A DNA stretch of 45,013 nucleotides from Salinivirgaceae bacterium (lineage in GTDB: Bacteria; Bacteroidota; Bacteroidia; Bacteroidales; SZUA-534): NCBI GenBank assembly GCA_016342715.1, contig JAEINW010000018.1, forward strand, positions 1 through 45,013, read 5' to 3'. The translations under genes were made by a program, and so were the position numbers. The notes below the pieces were generated by a model that saw nothing but the letters and a program-made list of their open reading frames with translations, was not told the DNA's origin and made no database searches. This document shows positions 1 through 9,214 of this stretch, in pieces. Each line of letters begins with the position of its first letter. Within the stretch, counting starts at the first letter, position 1.

Positions 1-123
1 ATAAGCCACAACACTATCAAACATCAATTGATAAATAATTAAAAAGAATAGATTTGGGTGCATGATTGGTATTTTTTCAAATTGAGACTTCAGCTTGCAC
101 CCTTTTCTTTGTAGATTCTATTT

Positions 124-168
124 CTTGGGGCGATGCCCCAAGCTAAACTATGCAAGGCTTTCAGCCTT
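124..168. repeat. Two-hairpin dispersed repeat, copy A
   Basis: Hairpin 1 is CTTGGGGC, loop GAT, GCCCCAAG (124-142), a perfect 8-bp stem. After an 11-nt spacer, hairpin 2 is AAGGCT, loop TTC, AGCCTT (154-168). The same layout with the same 11-nt spacer recurs at 35666 and 44917, with compensatory base changes in the stems. It looks like a REP-like intergenic element of unknown function. Confidence 0.8.
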
Positions 169-236
169 AGTTTTTTTAAAAAAACCTATTTAGGTATTTA
201 TAAGGATAACCATATTTTATTTAATGCCTTAACTTT

Positions 237-371
237 ATGTGGATGTCTAAGCTGGGTTTGCTATTAAGTATAATATTCACAATTATGTTGATATTATTAA
301 AACAAAATTTAACCGCAGCTACATTGATGATGGTTATACTTGTACTTTGTTTGCAGGGGGCATTCGCTTAG
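237..371 (+). CDS. Possible 44-residue hydrophobic protein
   Basis: A short ATG-started frame encodes about 44 residues that are almost entirely hydrophobic (begins MWMSKLGLLLSIIF, ends LQGAFA). That would form one or two membrane segments. There is no recognisable ribosome site, no clear promoter and no family match I can name. It may be a real small membrane protein, the tail of a decayed membrane gene, or a chance AT-rich frame. Confidence 0.25.
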   Translation: MWMSKLGLLLSIIFTIMLILLKQNLTAATLMMVILVLCLQGAFA

Positions 372-490
372 GAATTGCGTTATAAACATGGCGGTTTTTT
401 ATCACATAATTTATCTGTACGTTTATTCGAATAATTTAATTATTAACAGCCTGTTGAAAAAAATACCTTTAAATACCCTGTTCAAATAAC

Positions 491-498
491 TATATTTG
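491..498 (+). promoter_or_regulatory. parE promoter -7 box
   Basis: TATATTTG matches the Bacteroidota -7 consensus TAnnTTTG exactly. No TTG sits at the usual 17-23 nt upstream. The box overlaps the TTG codon at 496 that could extend the parE frame upstream. This makes ATG 514 the likely start, with a leader of only about ten bases. Confidence 0.6.
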
Positions 499-513
499 TG
501 CAAAATATTGGGT

Positions 514-2349
514 ATGTCAGCAGTTTATTCAGAAGATGCAATTCGAACGCTAGATTGGAAAGAGCACATTCGCCGTAGGCCGGGAATGTATATTGGGAAA
601 TTAGGTGATGGTTCGTCACGCGATGATGGTATTTATGTACTTTTAAAAGAAGTTTTAGATAATTCCATTGATGAATTTATGATGGGAAATGGCAGACAGA
701 TTGATATTACCATTTCTGATAACGAAGTTAGTGTTCGTGACCACGGGCGAGGAATTCCTCTGGGAAAATTAATTGATGTTTCATCAAAAATGAATACCGG
801 AGCCAAGTACGATTCTCAGGTATTTAAAAAATCAGTAGGATTAAATGGTGTAGGTATTAAAGCTGTAAATGCTTTAAGCACCCGCTTTAATATAAAATCG
901 TTTCGCGAAGGTGAAGTAAAGGCCGTTGATTATTCATGCGGTAATATAGTAAACGATTATGCTATTGAAAAAACCACAGAGTCAAATGGGGTACTTACTG
1001 AATTTCGTCCCGATGAAGAATTGTTCGGCAATTTTCGTTATTTGCAAGAGTATGTTGAAATTCTTTTAAGAAATTACACATTTCTTAATTCTGGATTAAC
1101 AATAACATTGAATGGTCAGCGCTTTGTCTCAAAGAACGGACTTCGCGATTTGCTTAATGAATATATGAATGCTCCAGGTTTGTATCCAATAATTCACATA
1201 AAAGATGAGGATATTGAGCTTGCAATGACTCATGGGCTTCAGTATGGCGAGGAATATTATTCATTCGTTAACGGACAGCATACAACTCAAGGTGGTACAC
1301 ATTTGATTGCCTTTAGAGAGGCCATAGTAAAAACCATTCGTGAATTTTACAACAAAAACTTTGACGCTGCGGATATTCGTTCATCTATTTGTGCAGCTAT
1401 TAGCATTAAAGTAGAAGAGCCTATTTTTGAATCACAAACAAAAACAAAATTGGGTTCTAAAGATATGGGTCCTGAAGGACCTTCTGTCCGCAACTTTATT
1501 ACCGATTTTCTTAAAAAACATCTCGACGATTTTTTACATAAAAATTCTGAAATCGCAGAAATACTCTTACAGCGAATTCATGATTCTGAGCGCGAACGAA
1601 AAGCCATTTCAGGCATAAAAAAATTAGCAAAAGAACGTGCAAAAAAAGCCAATTTGCACAACAAAAAGCTGCGCGATTGCAGGGTACATTACGATTCAAA
1701 ACATGAACGCCGACTTGATGCTTCTATTTTTATTACCGAGGGTGATTCTGCCAGCGGCTCTATAACAAAGTCGCGCGATGTAGACACACAGGCTGTTTTT
1801 AGCTTAAAAGGAAAGCCTCTAAATTGTTATGGTCTTTCAAAAAAAATTGTTTACGAAAACGAAGAATTTAACCTGCTTCAAGCGGCATTGAATATTGAAG
1901 AAGATATGGATAATCTTCGCTACAACAATGTAATAATTGCAACAGATGCCGACGTTGATGGAATGCACATTCGTTTACTTATTATTACGTTTTTCTTGCA
2001 GTTTTTCCCTGATTTGATTAAAAACCGCCATTTGTACATTCTTCAAACTCCGCTTTTTAGAGTTCGAAACAAAAAGAAAACCTTTTATTGTTATACCGAA
2101 GAAGAACGTCAAAAGGCAGTTAAAGAAGTGGGTGCAACTCATGAAATAACAAGGTTTAAGGGGCTTGGTGAAATTTCACCAGACGAATTTGTCCATTTTA
2201 TAGGAAAAGATATTCGCCTCGATCCGGTTCATATTAAAAAGGGTGACTCTATTACTGATTTATTGGAATTCTATATGGGAAAAAATACTCCCGATAGACA
2301 ACAATTTATTATTGAGAATCTTCGTATAGAAGAAGATATAAAAGATTAA
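514..2349 (+). CDS. parE: DNA topoisomerase IV subunit B
   Basis: ATPase subunit of a type IIA topoisomerase that decatenates and relaxes DNA together with ParC. The GHKL ATPase motifs are present: EVLDN (46-50), DHGRG (76-80) and GLNGVG (109-114). The TOPRIM metal-binding centre is complete, with E409 in ITEGDSASG and the DADVDG motif at 478-483. The 611-residue length is normal for ParE-type proteins that lack the GyrB insertion. The frame can be extended to a TTG at 496, but that codon lies inside the promoter -7 box, so ATG 514 is chosen. parC follows after 23 nt, so the two subunits are co-transcribed. The ParE rather than GyrB call rests on the pairing with a ParC-like neighbour. Confidence 0.93.
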   Translation: MSAVYSEDAIRTLDWKEHIRRRPGMYIGKLGDGSSRDDGIYVLLKEVLDNSIDEFMMGNGRQIDITISDNEVSVRDHGRGIPLGKLIDVSSKMNTGAKYDSQVFKKSVGLNGVGIKAVNALSTRFNIKSFREGEVKAVDYSCGNIVNDYAIEKTTESNGVLTEFRPDEELFGNFRYLQEYVEILLRNYTFLNSGLTITLNGQRFVSKNGLRDLLNEYMNAPGLYPIIHIKDEDIELAMTHGLQYGEEYYSFVNGQHTTQGGTHLIAFREAIVKTIREFYNKNFDAADIRSSICAAISIKVEEPIFESQTKTKLGSKDMGPEGPSVRNFITDFLKKHLDDFLHKNSEIAEILLQRIHDSERERKAISGIKKLAKERAKKANLHNKKLRDCRVHYDSKHERRLDASIFITEGDSASGSITKSRDVDTQAVFSLKGKPLNCYGLSKKIVYENEEFNLLQAALNIEEDMDNLRYNNVIIATDADVDGMHIRLLIITFFLQFFPDLIKNRHLYILQTPLFRVRNKKKTFYCYTEEERQKAVKEVGATHEITRFKGLGEISPDEFVHFIGKDIRLDPVHIKKGDSITDLLEFYMGKNTPDRQQFIIENLRIEEDIKD

Positions 2350-2372
2350 GAAAAGAAAGAACATTCAAAAAT

Positions 2373-5060
2373 ATGTCTGAAGAGCACGAACACAATGAAT
2401 TAAAACCAGGTAACGGTCATTCTGCAAATCCTGAAGATGTTAAAACCGACAACTTACATCACATTTCGCATATTTCAGGAATGTACAAAAGTTGGTTTCT
2501 CGACTATGCATCCTATGTAATTTTAGAACGTGCGGTTCCACATCTTAATGATGGGTTAAAACCAGTCCATCGTCGTATTATGCACTCAATGAAACGACTA
2601 GATGATGGACGTTACAACAAAGTAGCCAACATTATTGGTAATACCATGCAGTTTCACCCTCATGGTGATGCTTCTATTGGTGATGCATTGGTTCAATTGG
2701 GTCAGAAAGACCTATTAGTTGACTGCCAGGGGAACTGGGGAAATGTGCACACTGGAGATAGCGCTGCAGCTCCTCGTTACATTGAAGCACGTTTATCAAA
2801 ATTTGCTTTGGATGTGGTTTTTAGTCCTAAAATTACAGAATGGAAACTTTCATATGATGGTAGAAATCAAGAACCAGTTACACTTCCGGTAAAATTTCCA
2901 TTGTTGTTAGCTCAAGGCGTCGAAGGGATTGCTGTGGGTTTGGCTTCAAAAATATTACCTCACAATTTTAATGAATTAATTGATGCCTCAATCCTTCATT
3001 TACAAGGAAAACCTTTTGAAATATTACCCGATTTTCCTACAGGTGGAATGGCTGATTTTTCGAGATACAATGATGGAATACGAGGAGGCGCCATTAAAGT
3101 TCGGTCAAAAATTGAAAAGTTTGATAAAAAAACACTTATAATAAAAGACATTCCTTTTGGTAAAAATAGCTCCACTTTAATTGAGTCTATTTTGAAAGCC
3201 AATGAAAAGGGGAAAATTAAAATCAGGAAAATTGACGATAATACAGCAGCAAATGTTGAAATTCTGGTTCATTTGACACCGGGAACTTCGCCTGATAAAA
3301 CCATTGATGCCTTATATGCATTTACCGATTGTGAACTTTCAATATCGCCCAACAGCTGTGTAATTGAAGACGAAAAACCTAAGTTTTTAGGGGTCACCGA
3401 AATGTTAAAACATTCCGCTGATTATACTTTAGAACTTCTTAAGAAAGAATTATTGGTTCGTTTGAGCGAATTGCAAGAGGCATGGCATATGTCTTGTCTT
3501 GAAAAATTATTTATTGAAGAACGCATTTATAAGGATAAAGAATATGAAGAAGGAACGGATTATAGCTCTGTAATCAAACATATTCATAAGCGCTTAGATC
3601 CATTTAAAAAGCAGTTTGTTCGTGAGGTAACTGACGAAGATATTAAGAAGCTTTTTGAAATTAAAATGCGTAGGATTCTTAAATTCTCTAGCAAAGAGGC
3701 TGAAGAGAATCTATTAAAAATTGAAGAAGAAATTGCCGAGGTTAAGAATCATTTAGAACATATGATTGACTTTTCCATTAATTACTTCAAGCAAATTAAG
3801 AAGAAGTATGGTAAAGGTCGTGAGCGGAAAACAGAAATTAGAAGCTTCGAAAATATTGTAGCAAGCAAAGTTGTGGTGGCAAACGAAAAACTTTATTGCA
3901 ATTATAAAGAAGGTTTTATCGGAATGGGAGCTGCAATGAGAAAAGAGGAGTTTGTAGCCGATTGTTCAGATATCGACGAGGTTATAGTATTCCGACGCGA
4001 TGGACAATACATGGTTACAAAGGTGGCGGATAAAACATTTGTTGGTAAGGATATCCATCATATTGCCGTTTTTAAAAAGAACGACGATCGTACCATTTAT
4101 AACTGTATTTATCGCGATGGAAAATATGGTCATATAATGATGAAGCGTTTTGCTGTTAAAGGCGTAACTCGTGATAAAGAATACGATGTTACAAAGGGTA
4201 CTGAAGGCTCAAGAGTTCTGTATTTTAGCGCAAATCCAAACGGTGAGGCCGAAACCATTAAAATTTATTTAAAACCTAAGCCAAAATTAAAAAAGCTTGT
4301 TTTTGAATTAGACTTTAGCGAACTAACCATAAAAGGACGCCAAAGTCAAGGAAATATTCTAACTCGAAACCCGGTTCATAAAATTGTTATGAAAGAAGCG
4401 GGTGTTTCAACACTTGGTGGATTGAAAATCTGGTTTGATGAGGTAGTTTACCGTTTAAGTACCGAAGAAAGAGGAACTTATTTGGGTGACTTTAAAGGCG
4501 ATGACAAAATTCTTGTGGTTGCAAAAGATGGCGATTATCACTTGACTAATTTTGATTTAAGCAATCACTACCCCGATAATATTTTACGAATTGAAAAATA
4601 TAAATCAGGAAAAGTATTTACGGCTGTTTTTTGGGATGCCGATCAAAAATATTATTATCTGAAACGATTCGAGTTTGAAGAAAACACAAAACAAACAAGC
4701 ATTATCGGTGAAAATACAAACTCTATATTGGTTCTATTAAGCGATGAAAAATGGCCACAAGTAAAAATTCTCTTTGGAGGAAAGCACGCCGATAGAGAGG
4801 ATGAAGTGATTGATGCCGAAGAATTTATTGCTGTAAAAAGCTATAAGGCAAGAGGGAAAAGATTATCAACTTATGAGATTAAGAAAATAATTGAAACTGA
4901 ACCTTTGCTTAAAGAAGAACCTGAACCAGATGTTGATGAAAACGAACTAGATGAAAATTCTGTTGAGGCTGAAGTTAAAGGTTTTGATTCAGAAGGAAAC
5001 GAGATTGATGTGGTTCCACCTGAAGATAGCGGCGAACAAATGTCGTTGGGATTTGATTAA
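2373..5060 (+). CDS. parC: DNA topoisomerase IV subunit A
   Basis: Breakage-reunion subunit partnering ParE. The catalytic Tyr136 follows Arg135 in the AAAPRYIEA motif. The winged-helix region with HPHGD (95-99) is intact. Residues from about 530 to 830 form the degenerate beta-pinwheel C-terminal domain, and the last 55 or so residues are an acidic, probably disordered tail ending MSLGFD. The segment after HPHGD reads ASIGD. Alanine therefore stands where E. coli GyrA Ser83 / ParC Ser80 would be, while the downstream acidic residue (Asp104) is kept. The 895-aa length fits the Bacteroidota ParC-like group. It lies 23 nt behind parE. Confidence 0.92.
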   Translation: MSEEHEHNELKPGNGHSANPEDVKTDNLHHISHISGMYKSWFLDYASYVILERAVPHLNDGLKPVHRRIMHSMKRLDDGRYNKVANIIGNTMQFHPHGDASIGDALVQLGQKDLLVDCQGNWGNVHTGDSAAAPRYIEARLSKFALDVVFSPKITEWKLSYDGRNQEPVTLPVKFPLLLAQGVEGIAVGLASKILPHNFNELIDASILHLQGKPFEILPDFPTGGMADFSRYNDGIRGGAIKVRSKIEKFDKKTLIIKDIPFGKNSSTLIESILKANEKGKIKIRKIDDNTAANVEILVHLTPGTSPDKTIDALYAFTDCELSISPNSCVIEDEKPKFLGVTEMLKHSADYTLELLKKELLVRLSELQEAWHMSCLEKLFIEERIYKDKEYEEGTDYSSVIKHIHKRLDPFKKQFVREVTDEDIKKLFEIKMRRILKFSSKEAEENLLKIEEEIAEVKNHLEHMIDFSINYFKQIKKKYGKGRERKTEIRSFENIVASKVVVANEKLYCNYKEGFIGMGAAMRKEEFVADCSDIDEVIVFRRDGQYMVTKVADKTFVGKDIHHIAVFKKNDDRTIYNCIYRDGKYGHIMMKRFAVKGVTRDKEYDVTKGTEGSRVLYFSANPNGEAETIKIYLKPKPKLKKLVFELDFSELTIKGRQSQGNILTRNPVHKIVMKEAGVSTLGGLKIWFDEVVYRLSTEERGTYLGDFKGDDKILVVAKDGDYHLTNFDLSNHYPDNILRIEKYKSGKVFTAVFWDADQKYYYLKRFEFEENTKQTSIIGENTNSILVLLSDEKWPQVKILFGGKHADREDEVIDAEEFIAVKSYKARGKRLSTYEIKKIIETEPLLKEEPEPDVDENELDENSVEAEVKGFDSEGNEIDVVPPEDSGEQMSLGFD

Positions 5061-5094
5061 AACGAAAAACAATTAAGAATAATACAATAATTCT

Positions 5095-5149
5095 ACGCAA
5101 AGATCGCAAAGTGATATAAACCAAACATATTGCTTTGCGACTTTTGTGT
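5095..5149. repeat. Imperfect inverted repeat between parC and aroK
   Basis: The arms ACGCAAAGATCGCAAAG (5095-5111) and CTTTGCGACTTTTGTGT (5133-5149) pair at 14 of 17 positions around a 21-nt loop. Short CGCAAAG-type palindromes are common between Bacteroidota genes. It could fold in the parC 3' region and slow or end transcription, but there is no U-tract, so I call it a repeat rather than a terminator. Confidence 0.6.
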
Positions 5150-5179
5150 AATTCTTTGCATGAAACTTTCATTTTAATT

Positions 5180-5692
5180 ATGCGAATATACCTAATTGGA
5201 TATATGGGAAGTGGTAAAACCACTGCAGGTAAAAAGTTAGCCAATAAATTGGGCTATTCTTTTCTTGATTTGGACGAGTTTATTGAACATAAACAGCAAA
5301 AATCAATCTCAGAAATATTCAGTAAAAACGGCGAAGCAAAATTTAGAGAAATTGAACACGAGGCCTTAAAAGCCACTTTTTCTTTAACAAATACTATTAT
5401 TTCTACTGGTGGTGGTGCTCCCTGCTTTTTCAACAATATGGATTTAATAAATCAACAGGGCATATCCATTTACGTAGAATTAAATACCAAAGCCTTAGCC
5501 AAGCGATTAAAATCAGCCAAACAAGAACGGCCATTAATTCAAGGGAAAACCGACTGCGAATTGATAAGTTTGATCGATGCTAATTTGGAAATCAGAAAGC
5601 CCTTTTATAAGCAAGCCCAAATTATTGTAAATGGAATTGGGTTAACTGCAGAATTGTTAATTAACGAAATTGAAAAAATATCTTCATTTTAA
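5180..5692 (+). CDS. aroK: Shikimate kinase
   Basis: Phosphorylates shikimate at the 3-hydroxyl with ATP, the fifth step of chorismate synthesis, in the cytoplasm. The Walker A loop GYMGSGKT spans residues 7-14. The shikimate-binding acidic pair is in DLDEF (Asp30, Asp32), with Arg56 in FREIE, the GGG loop at 77-79, and the lid arginine in RPLI. At 170 residues it is full length. The frame continues 15 codons upstream, but that part lies in the inverted repeat and is not conserved-looking, so ATG 5180 directly before [12 protein letters not shown] is the start. Its stop overlaps the stop of the convergent ABC ATPase gene by 4 bp. Confidence 0.92.
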   Translation: MRIYLIGYMGSGKTTAGKKLANKLGYSFLDLDEFIEHKQQKSISEIFSKNGEAKFREIEHEALKATFSLTNTIISTGGGAPCFFNNMDLINQQGISIYVELNTKALAKRLKSAKQERPLIQGKTDCELISLIDANLEIRKPFYKQAQIIVNGIGLTAELLINEIEKISSF

Positions 5693-6381
5693 TTATTATT
5701 TCTATCCGATTCTATTAATCCATCCTTTAATTTTACAATCCTATGTGCATGTTTTGCTATGTCATTTTCATGAGTAACAACTACAATGGTATTTCCAGCT
5801 TTGTGCAAATCGTCGAGCAATCGCATAATTTCTTCAGAGGTTTTTGAATCTAAATTTCCGGTGGGTTCATCAGCCAAAATAAGTGAGGGACTGTTCACTA
5901 AAGCTCTTGCAATGGCCACCCTTTGTCGTTGTCCACCTGATAGTTCATTGGGTTTGTGATCCATTCTGTCGCCTAAACCAACCTGCATTAAAGCTTCTGT
6001 TGCTAAGAGATTAATTTCTATTTTATTTTTTCCTGCATAAATTAATGGAACGGCTACATTCTCCAAGGCATTGTATCTTGGGAGCAAATTAAAGGTTTGA
6101 AAAATAAACCCAATCTCTTTGTTTCGTATCGACGAAAGCTTGTCGTCATCTAAACCACTTACATCATAGGTATTTAAAAGATAAGATCCACTCGATGGAG
6201 AATCTAAACAGCCAACAATATTCATCATGGTTGATTTTCCGGAGCCCGATGAGCCCATGATAGCCAGATAATCATTTTTATAAATATCCAGACTAACTCC
6301 AGCTAAGGCATGCACAAACTGAGTTCCAACTTTATATATTTTGCTAATATTAATTAGTTCTATTATGGGTTGTTTATTCAT
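5689..6381 (-). CDS. MacB/LolD-type ABC transporter ATPase
   Basis: Cytoplasmic ATPase of a type VII (mechanotransmission) ABC exporter. It shows Walker [10 protein letters not shown] (43-51), a Q-loop FQTFNLL, the signature LSGGQRQR, Walker [14 protein letters not shown] and the switch histidine in VTHE. The 230-aa size is that of a stand-alone ATPase rather than a MacB ATPase-permease fusion. It is the last gene of a four-gene minus-strand operon (adaptor, permease, TolC, ATPase) with 9-11 nt gaps. It most likely energises the permease at 7885-9204. The substrate is unknown. Confidence 0.9.
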   Translation of the reverse strand: MNKQPIIELINISKIYKVGTQFVHALAGVSLDIYKNDYLAIMGSSGSGKSTMMNIVGCLDSPSSGSYLLNTYDVSGLDDDKLSSIRNKEIGFIFQTFNLLPRYNALENVAVPLIYAGKNKIEINLLATEALMQVGLGDRMDHKPNELSGGQRQRVAIARALVNSPSLILADEPTGNLDSKTSEEIMRLLDDLHKAGNTIVVVTHENDIAKHAHRIVKLKDGLIESDRNNN

Positions 6382-6392
6382 TATTCTGTCTA

Positions 6393-7874
6393 TTATTCAA
6401 TTAAAGAATCGAATTCAGTTTCAAGGGCTTTGTTATTTAGAAAATCGAAAAGAGTTAATTGTCGAATATTGTAGTAATAAGTCCAATAGGTTTTTTGAGC
6501 CATTAGGTTACTTCTTCTTGCCATATCTTTGTCCGCTGAGGCCATGTTCAAATCAAGCACATTAATTTTTCCGATTAAAAATCGTTGCTTGGCAACTTTA
6601 AATCTTTTTTGAGCAACCGTATCGGCTTTAGCTGCAATATATACCTGATTCGACTGTTCGTTAAATTGCATCACTTTTAACATAACACGTTGCTGAAAAT
6701 CAATGCGTGATTGTTGTACTTGTGTTCGAATCACTTCCTGATTACTTTGAGCCATTTTATATCTGCCTTTTCCTTCGCCCCAATCTAATATGGGTATTTG
6801 AATGCCCACTCGAAATTCTTGCTGATTATCTGGTTCCTCATATGAATTATTAAAATTGTAGGCGGTTTGATTTAAACCATAAGTAGCATATAAATTTGCA
6901 TTAAACCTGTTTTCAGCTTTTGCTTTGGCAACATCTCTTTCAACTTCAAACAATTGTCGTTGATAGGCGAGTAATTCACCACTATTTTCAGTTGCTTTTT
7001 CAAAAGCCTGATCTAAATTTATCTCAAGTTCTGGAATGTCGGAATCTATTTCTAATTTAATCTTTACCAACTCGTTAAACCCTAAAAAAGAACGCAATTG
7101 AAACATGCTTATTTCAAGATCTATTTTTGATTGTGCCAAAGCCGATTTCGATTGCAAGTAGGAAAGCTCCAGTTGAAGTAATTCGTTTTCGGCAATGGTT
7201 CCCATATTATATCGTCCCTGAGCAATTTTGTATAGGGTGTCATTATTGTGAAAATTTGTACTTGAAATATCGACATTAAGTTGCGACGTGGCTAAATTAT
7301 AAAAACTATTTATAGCTCGTTCTGCAATTTGCTCTAATTCAAGTACATATTGTTTTTTGGCTTCTTCAAATTTTATAGGCTCAATTTTTTTCTCCCATTT
7401 ATACGCATTAAATTGAAAAGCAGGTTGTAAATAACCAATTCTTATGGGAGTTGATTTATACGAAATGCCATTGCTATCTGCATTAAAATCGTCTCTACGT
7501 TCCAAGTCTGAAGATATGAAAATTCGACCCCCAGTTAAACCAACATTTTGTTGTAAAGAGAGATTAGCTCCTGAGCTATTGGTGGGAATATTTCTATAAA
7601 CTTCACTTCCATCTTCTTGAGGAATTGATCGGTACGTGTTGTTAAAATTCAGCACATTCGCATCTAATGTTAAGGCAGGTAACATACTCGATTTGTACGA
7701 ACGATACTCCCAATAGCTACTCCTATATTTATGTTTAGCCAATATCGCATGAGGCGATTGCTCAAGAGCCAATTGAACTACATCGTTTAGGGTTAGCACT
7801 TTATTTGCTTCTTGACCATCTACAACTGATATTGCAAAGAAAATAGAAAGTAGATTTATTATAATTTTTTTCAT
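6393..7874 (-). CDS. TolC-family outer membrane efflux protein
   Basis: An N-terminal signal peptide ([20 protein letters not shown]) precedes two repeats of long amphipathic helices and short strands typical of the OEP/TolC fold. At 493 aa it is the normal size. TolC trimers form the outer membrane and periplasmic duct. This one sits between the permease and ATPase genes of the same operon (10-11 nt gaps) and should be the exit channel for the exporter. Helical segments around residues 170-260 and 350-460 contain the expected Gln/Asn/Leu-rich patterns. The substrate cannot be read from the sequence. Confidence 0.88.
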   Translation of the reverse strand: MKKIIINLLSIFFAISVVDGQEANKVLTLNDVVQLALEQSPHAILAKHKYRSSYWEYRSYKSSMLPALTLDANVLNFNNTYRSIPQEDGSEVYRNIPTNSSGANLSLQQNVGLTGGRIFISSDLERRDDFNADSNGISYKSTPIRIGYLQPAFQFNAYKWEKKIEPIKFEEAKKQYVLELEQIAERAINSFYNLATSQLNVDISSTNFHNNDTLYKIAQGRYNMGTIAENELLQLELSYLQSKSALAQSKIDLEISMFQLRSFLGFNELVKIKLEIDSDIPELEINLDQAFEKATENSGELLAYQRQLFEVERDVAKAKAENRFNANLYATYGLNQTAYNFNNSYEEPDNQQEFRVGIQIPILDWGEGKGRYKMAQSNQEVIRTQVQQSRIDFQQRVMLKVMQFNEQSNQVYIAAKADTVAQKRFKVAKQRFLIGKINVLDLNMASADKDMARRSNLMAQKTYWTYYYNIRQLTLFDFLNNKALETEFDSLIE

Positions 7875-7884
7875 TGTTATATTA

Positions 7885-9204
7885 TTATTCTGATCGTAAA
7901 CTTACTACCGGGTCTTGCTGTGCAGCTTTTTTAGCTGGCATATATCCAAAAATAATACCTATGCCTACCGATATAGTAAATGAAATAAAAACTGATCCTG
8001 CAGAAACAATGGTTAAAATATCGGCAAATCTTGAAACTAAAATAGATAAAACAAAGCCCAATAAAATACCAATTAATCCGCCTGTAATACTTATTATTGT
8101 TGATTCGGCCATAAATTGAACTTCAATGTTCTTTCGGGTAGCTCCCAAAGCTTTTCGAGTTCCAATTTCCTTTATTCGTTCTAACACCGAAGCCAGCATA
8201 ATATTCATAATTCCAATACCACCAACAAGGAGAGCAATTCCAGCAATGGCTCCCAAAACCCATTTGAAAATATCCTTGGTACGTTGTTGTTGTTTTAGCA
8301 AAAGCTCGGGTACAATTACATCGAAATCTTCAACATTTAAATGTTTCCTGATTAATATTCTTTTAATAATATCAGCAACTCCAGTTAATTGCTCGGTCTC
8401 TTGCACTTGCACAATTATTTTATCTAACTGATGGTAACTTCTTTGAATGGTTTTTTGCGTATTTTCCTCATCATCCTCGTCTTTTTTTATAAGGTCGGCT
8501 GCGGTAATAGCTGCTCGGTTTTCAAACCTTATAAGCATCGTTTGTACCGGAATATAAATTACATCTTGCCCAGAACTTAAACCGAGTTTTCCGGTACTTT
8601 CGCCAACCGAACGTTTTTCAGCAACACCCTGAATGGTGAGCCATTCTCTTCCACATTTAATTTTTTTACCAACAACTTTAATCGATGAAAAAAAACGGAT
8701 AGCAATATCTTCACTTACTATGCAACAGGGCAGTCCTTTTTTCAAGTGATTTTGGGTAAACATTTTGCCCTCAAGAAGTTGAATATTAAACAATTCAAAA
8801 AACTCGGGTTCAACACCATGCAATTTGGCCGATCTTCGAATTCCACTCTGAACCACATAAGTGTCTTTGGTAATTTGAGGCGATACCTTATTAATAACAG
8901 GTATTTCGGATACTATAGCGTTAAGATCTTTTAAAGTTAATCCTGGAGAATATTTATCTTTTGTTTCCACCGATTCTTCAGCATTAGTTTCTTGAGTTTC
9001 AACAATGGGTTGAATAATAATATTATTAACCCCTACCATTTTCATTTGCTCAAGTATTTCTTGCTGAGCACCATTACCAATAGCTAGCATGCTTATCACT
9101 GCCGCCACACCAAAAATAATTCCAAGAGCTGTTAAAATTGATTTTACCTTATTTGCAATAATTGATTCTATAGCAATAGCAATATCATTAATGTATTTTT
9201 TCAT
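7885..9204 (-). CDS. MacB-like ABC transporter permease (FtsX family)
   Basis: Inner-membrane permease of 439 aa with the MacB layout. One transmembrane helix is near the N terminus (about 20-42, ILTALGIIFGVAAVISMLAI), followed by a large periplasmic domain of about 260 residues. Three helices lie in the C-terminal FtsX domain (about 315-425, with KEIGTRKALGAT between the first two). It lacks its own ATPase domain, which is encoded separately at 5689-6381. With the adaptor upstream and TolC downstream it should form a tripartite exporter for a peptide, lipid or drug-like compound. The periplasmic domain contains a Glu/Asp/Lys-rich insertion (KKDEDDEENTQK). Confidence 0.88.
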   Translation of the reverse strand: MKKYINDIAIAIESIIANKVKSILTALGIIFGVAAVISMLAIGNGAQQEILEQMKMVGVNNIIIQPIVETQETNAEESVETKDKYSPGLTLKDLNAIVSEIPVINKVSPQITKDTYVVQSGIRRSAKLHGVEPEFFELFNIQLLEGKMFTQNHLKKGLPCCIVSEDIAIRFFSSIKVVGKKIKCGREWLTIQGVAEKRSVGESTGKLGLSSGQDVIYIPVQTMLIRFENRAAITAADLIKKDEDDEENTQKTIQRSYHQLDKIIVQVQETEQLTGVADIIKRILIRKHLNVEDFDVIVPELLLKQQQRTKDIFKWVLGAIAGIALLVGGIGIMNIMLASVLERIKEIGTRKALGATRKNIEVQFMAESTIISITGGLIGILLGFVLSILVSRFADILTIVSAGSVFISFTISVGIGIIFGYMPAKKAAQQDPVVSLRSE

Positions 9205-9214
9205 GGTTTACACT

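Larger units (their letters stand above)
1..495. other. Intergenic region left of parE
   Basis: No long gene is visible. The stretch contains a 7-bp inverted repeat (GGGTGCA at 56-62, TGCACCC at 96-102), one copy of the two-hairpin dispersed repeat (124-168), a short hydrophobic reading frame (237-371) and the parE promoter -7 box at 491-498. The window edge cuts off whatever lies further left. Confidence 0.7.

Noticed and set aside
56-102. GGGTGCA/TGCACCC inverted repeat as a terminator
   Set aside because: The loop is 33 nt and there is no clear U-tract after the stem; it may be chance.
496-513. Upstream TTG start for parE adding six residues
   Set aside because: The codon lies inside the promoter -7 box TATATTTG, so it would not be transcribed as coding sequence.
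5135-5179. Fifteen-residue N-terminal extension of AroK
   Set aside because: It lies in the inverted repeat and leads into a normal kinase start at ATG 5180.
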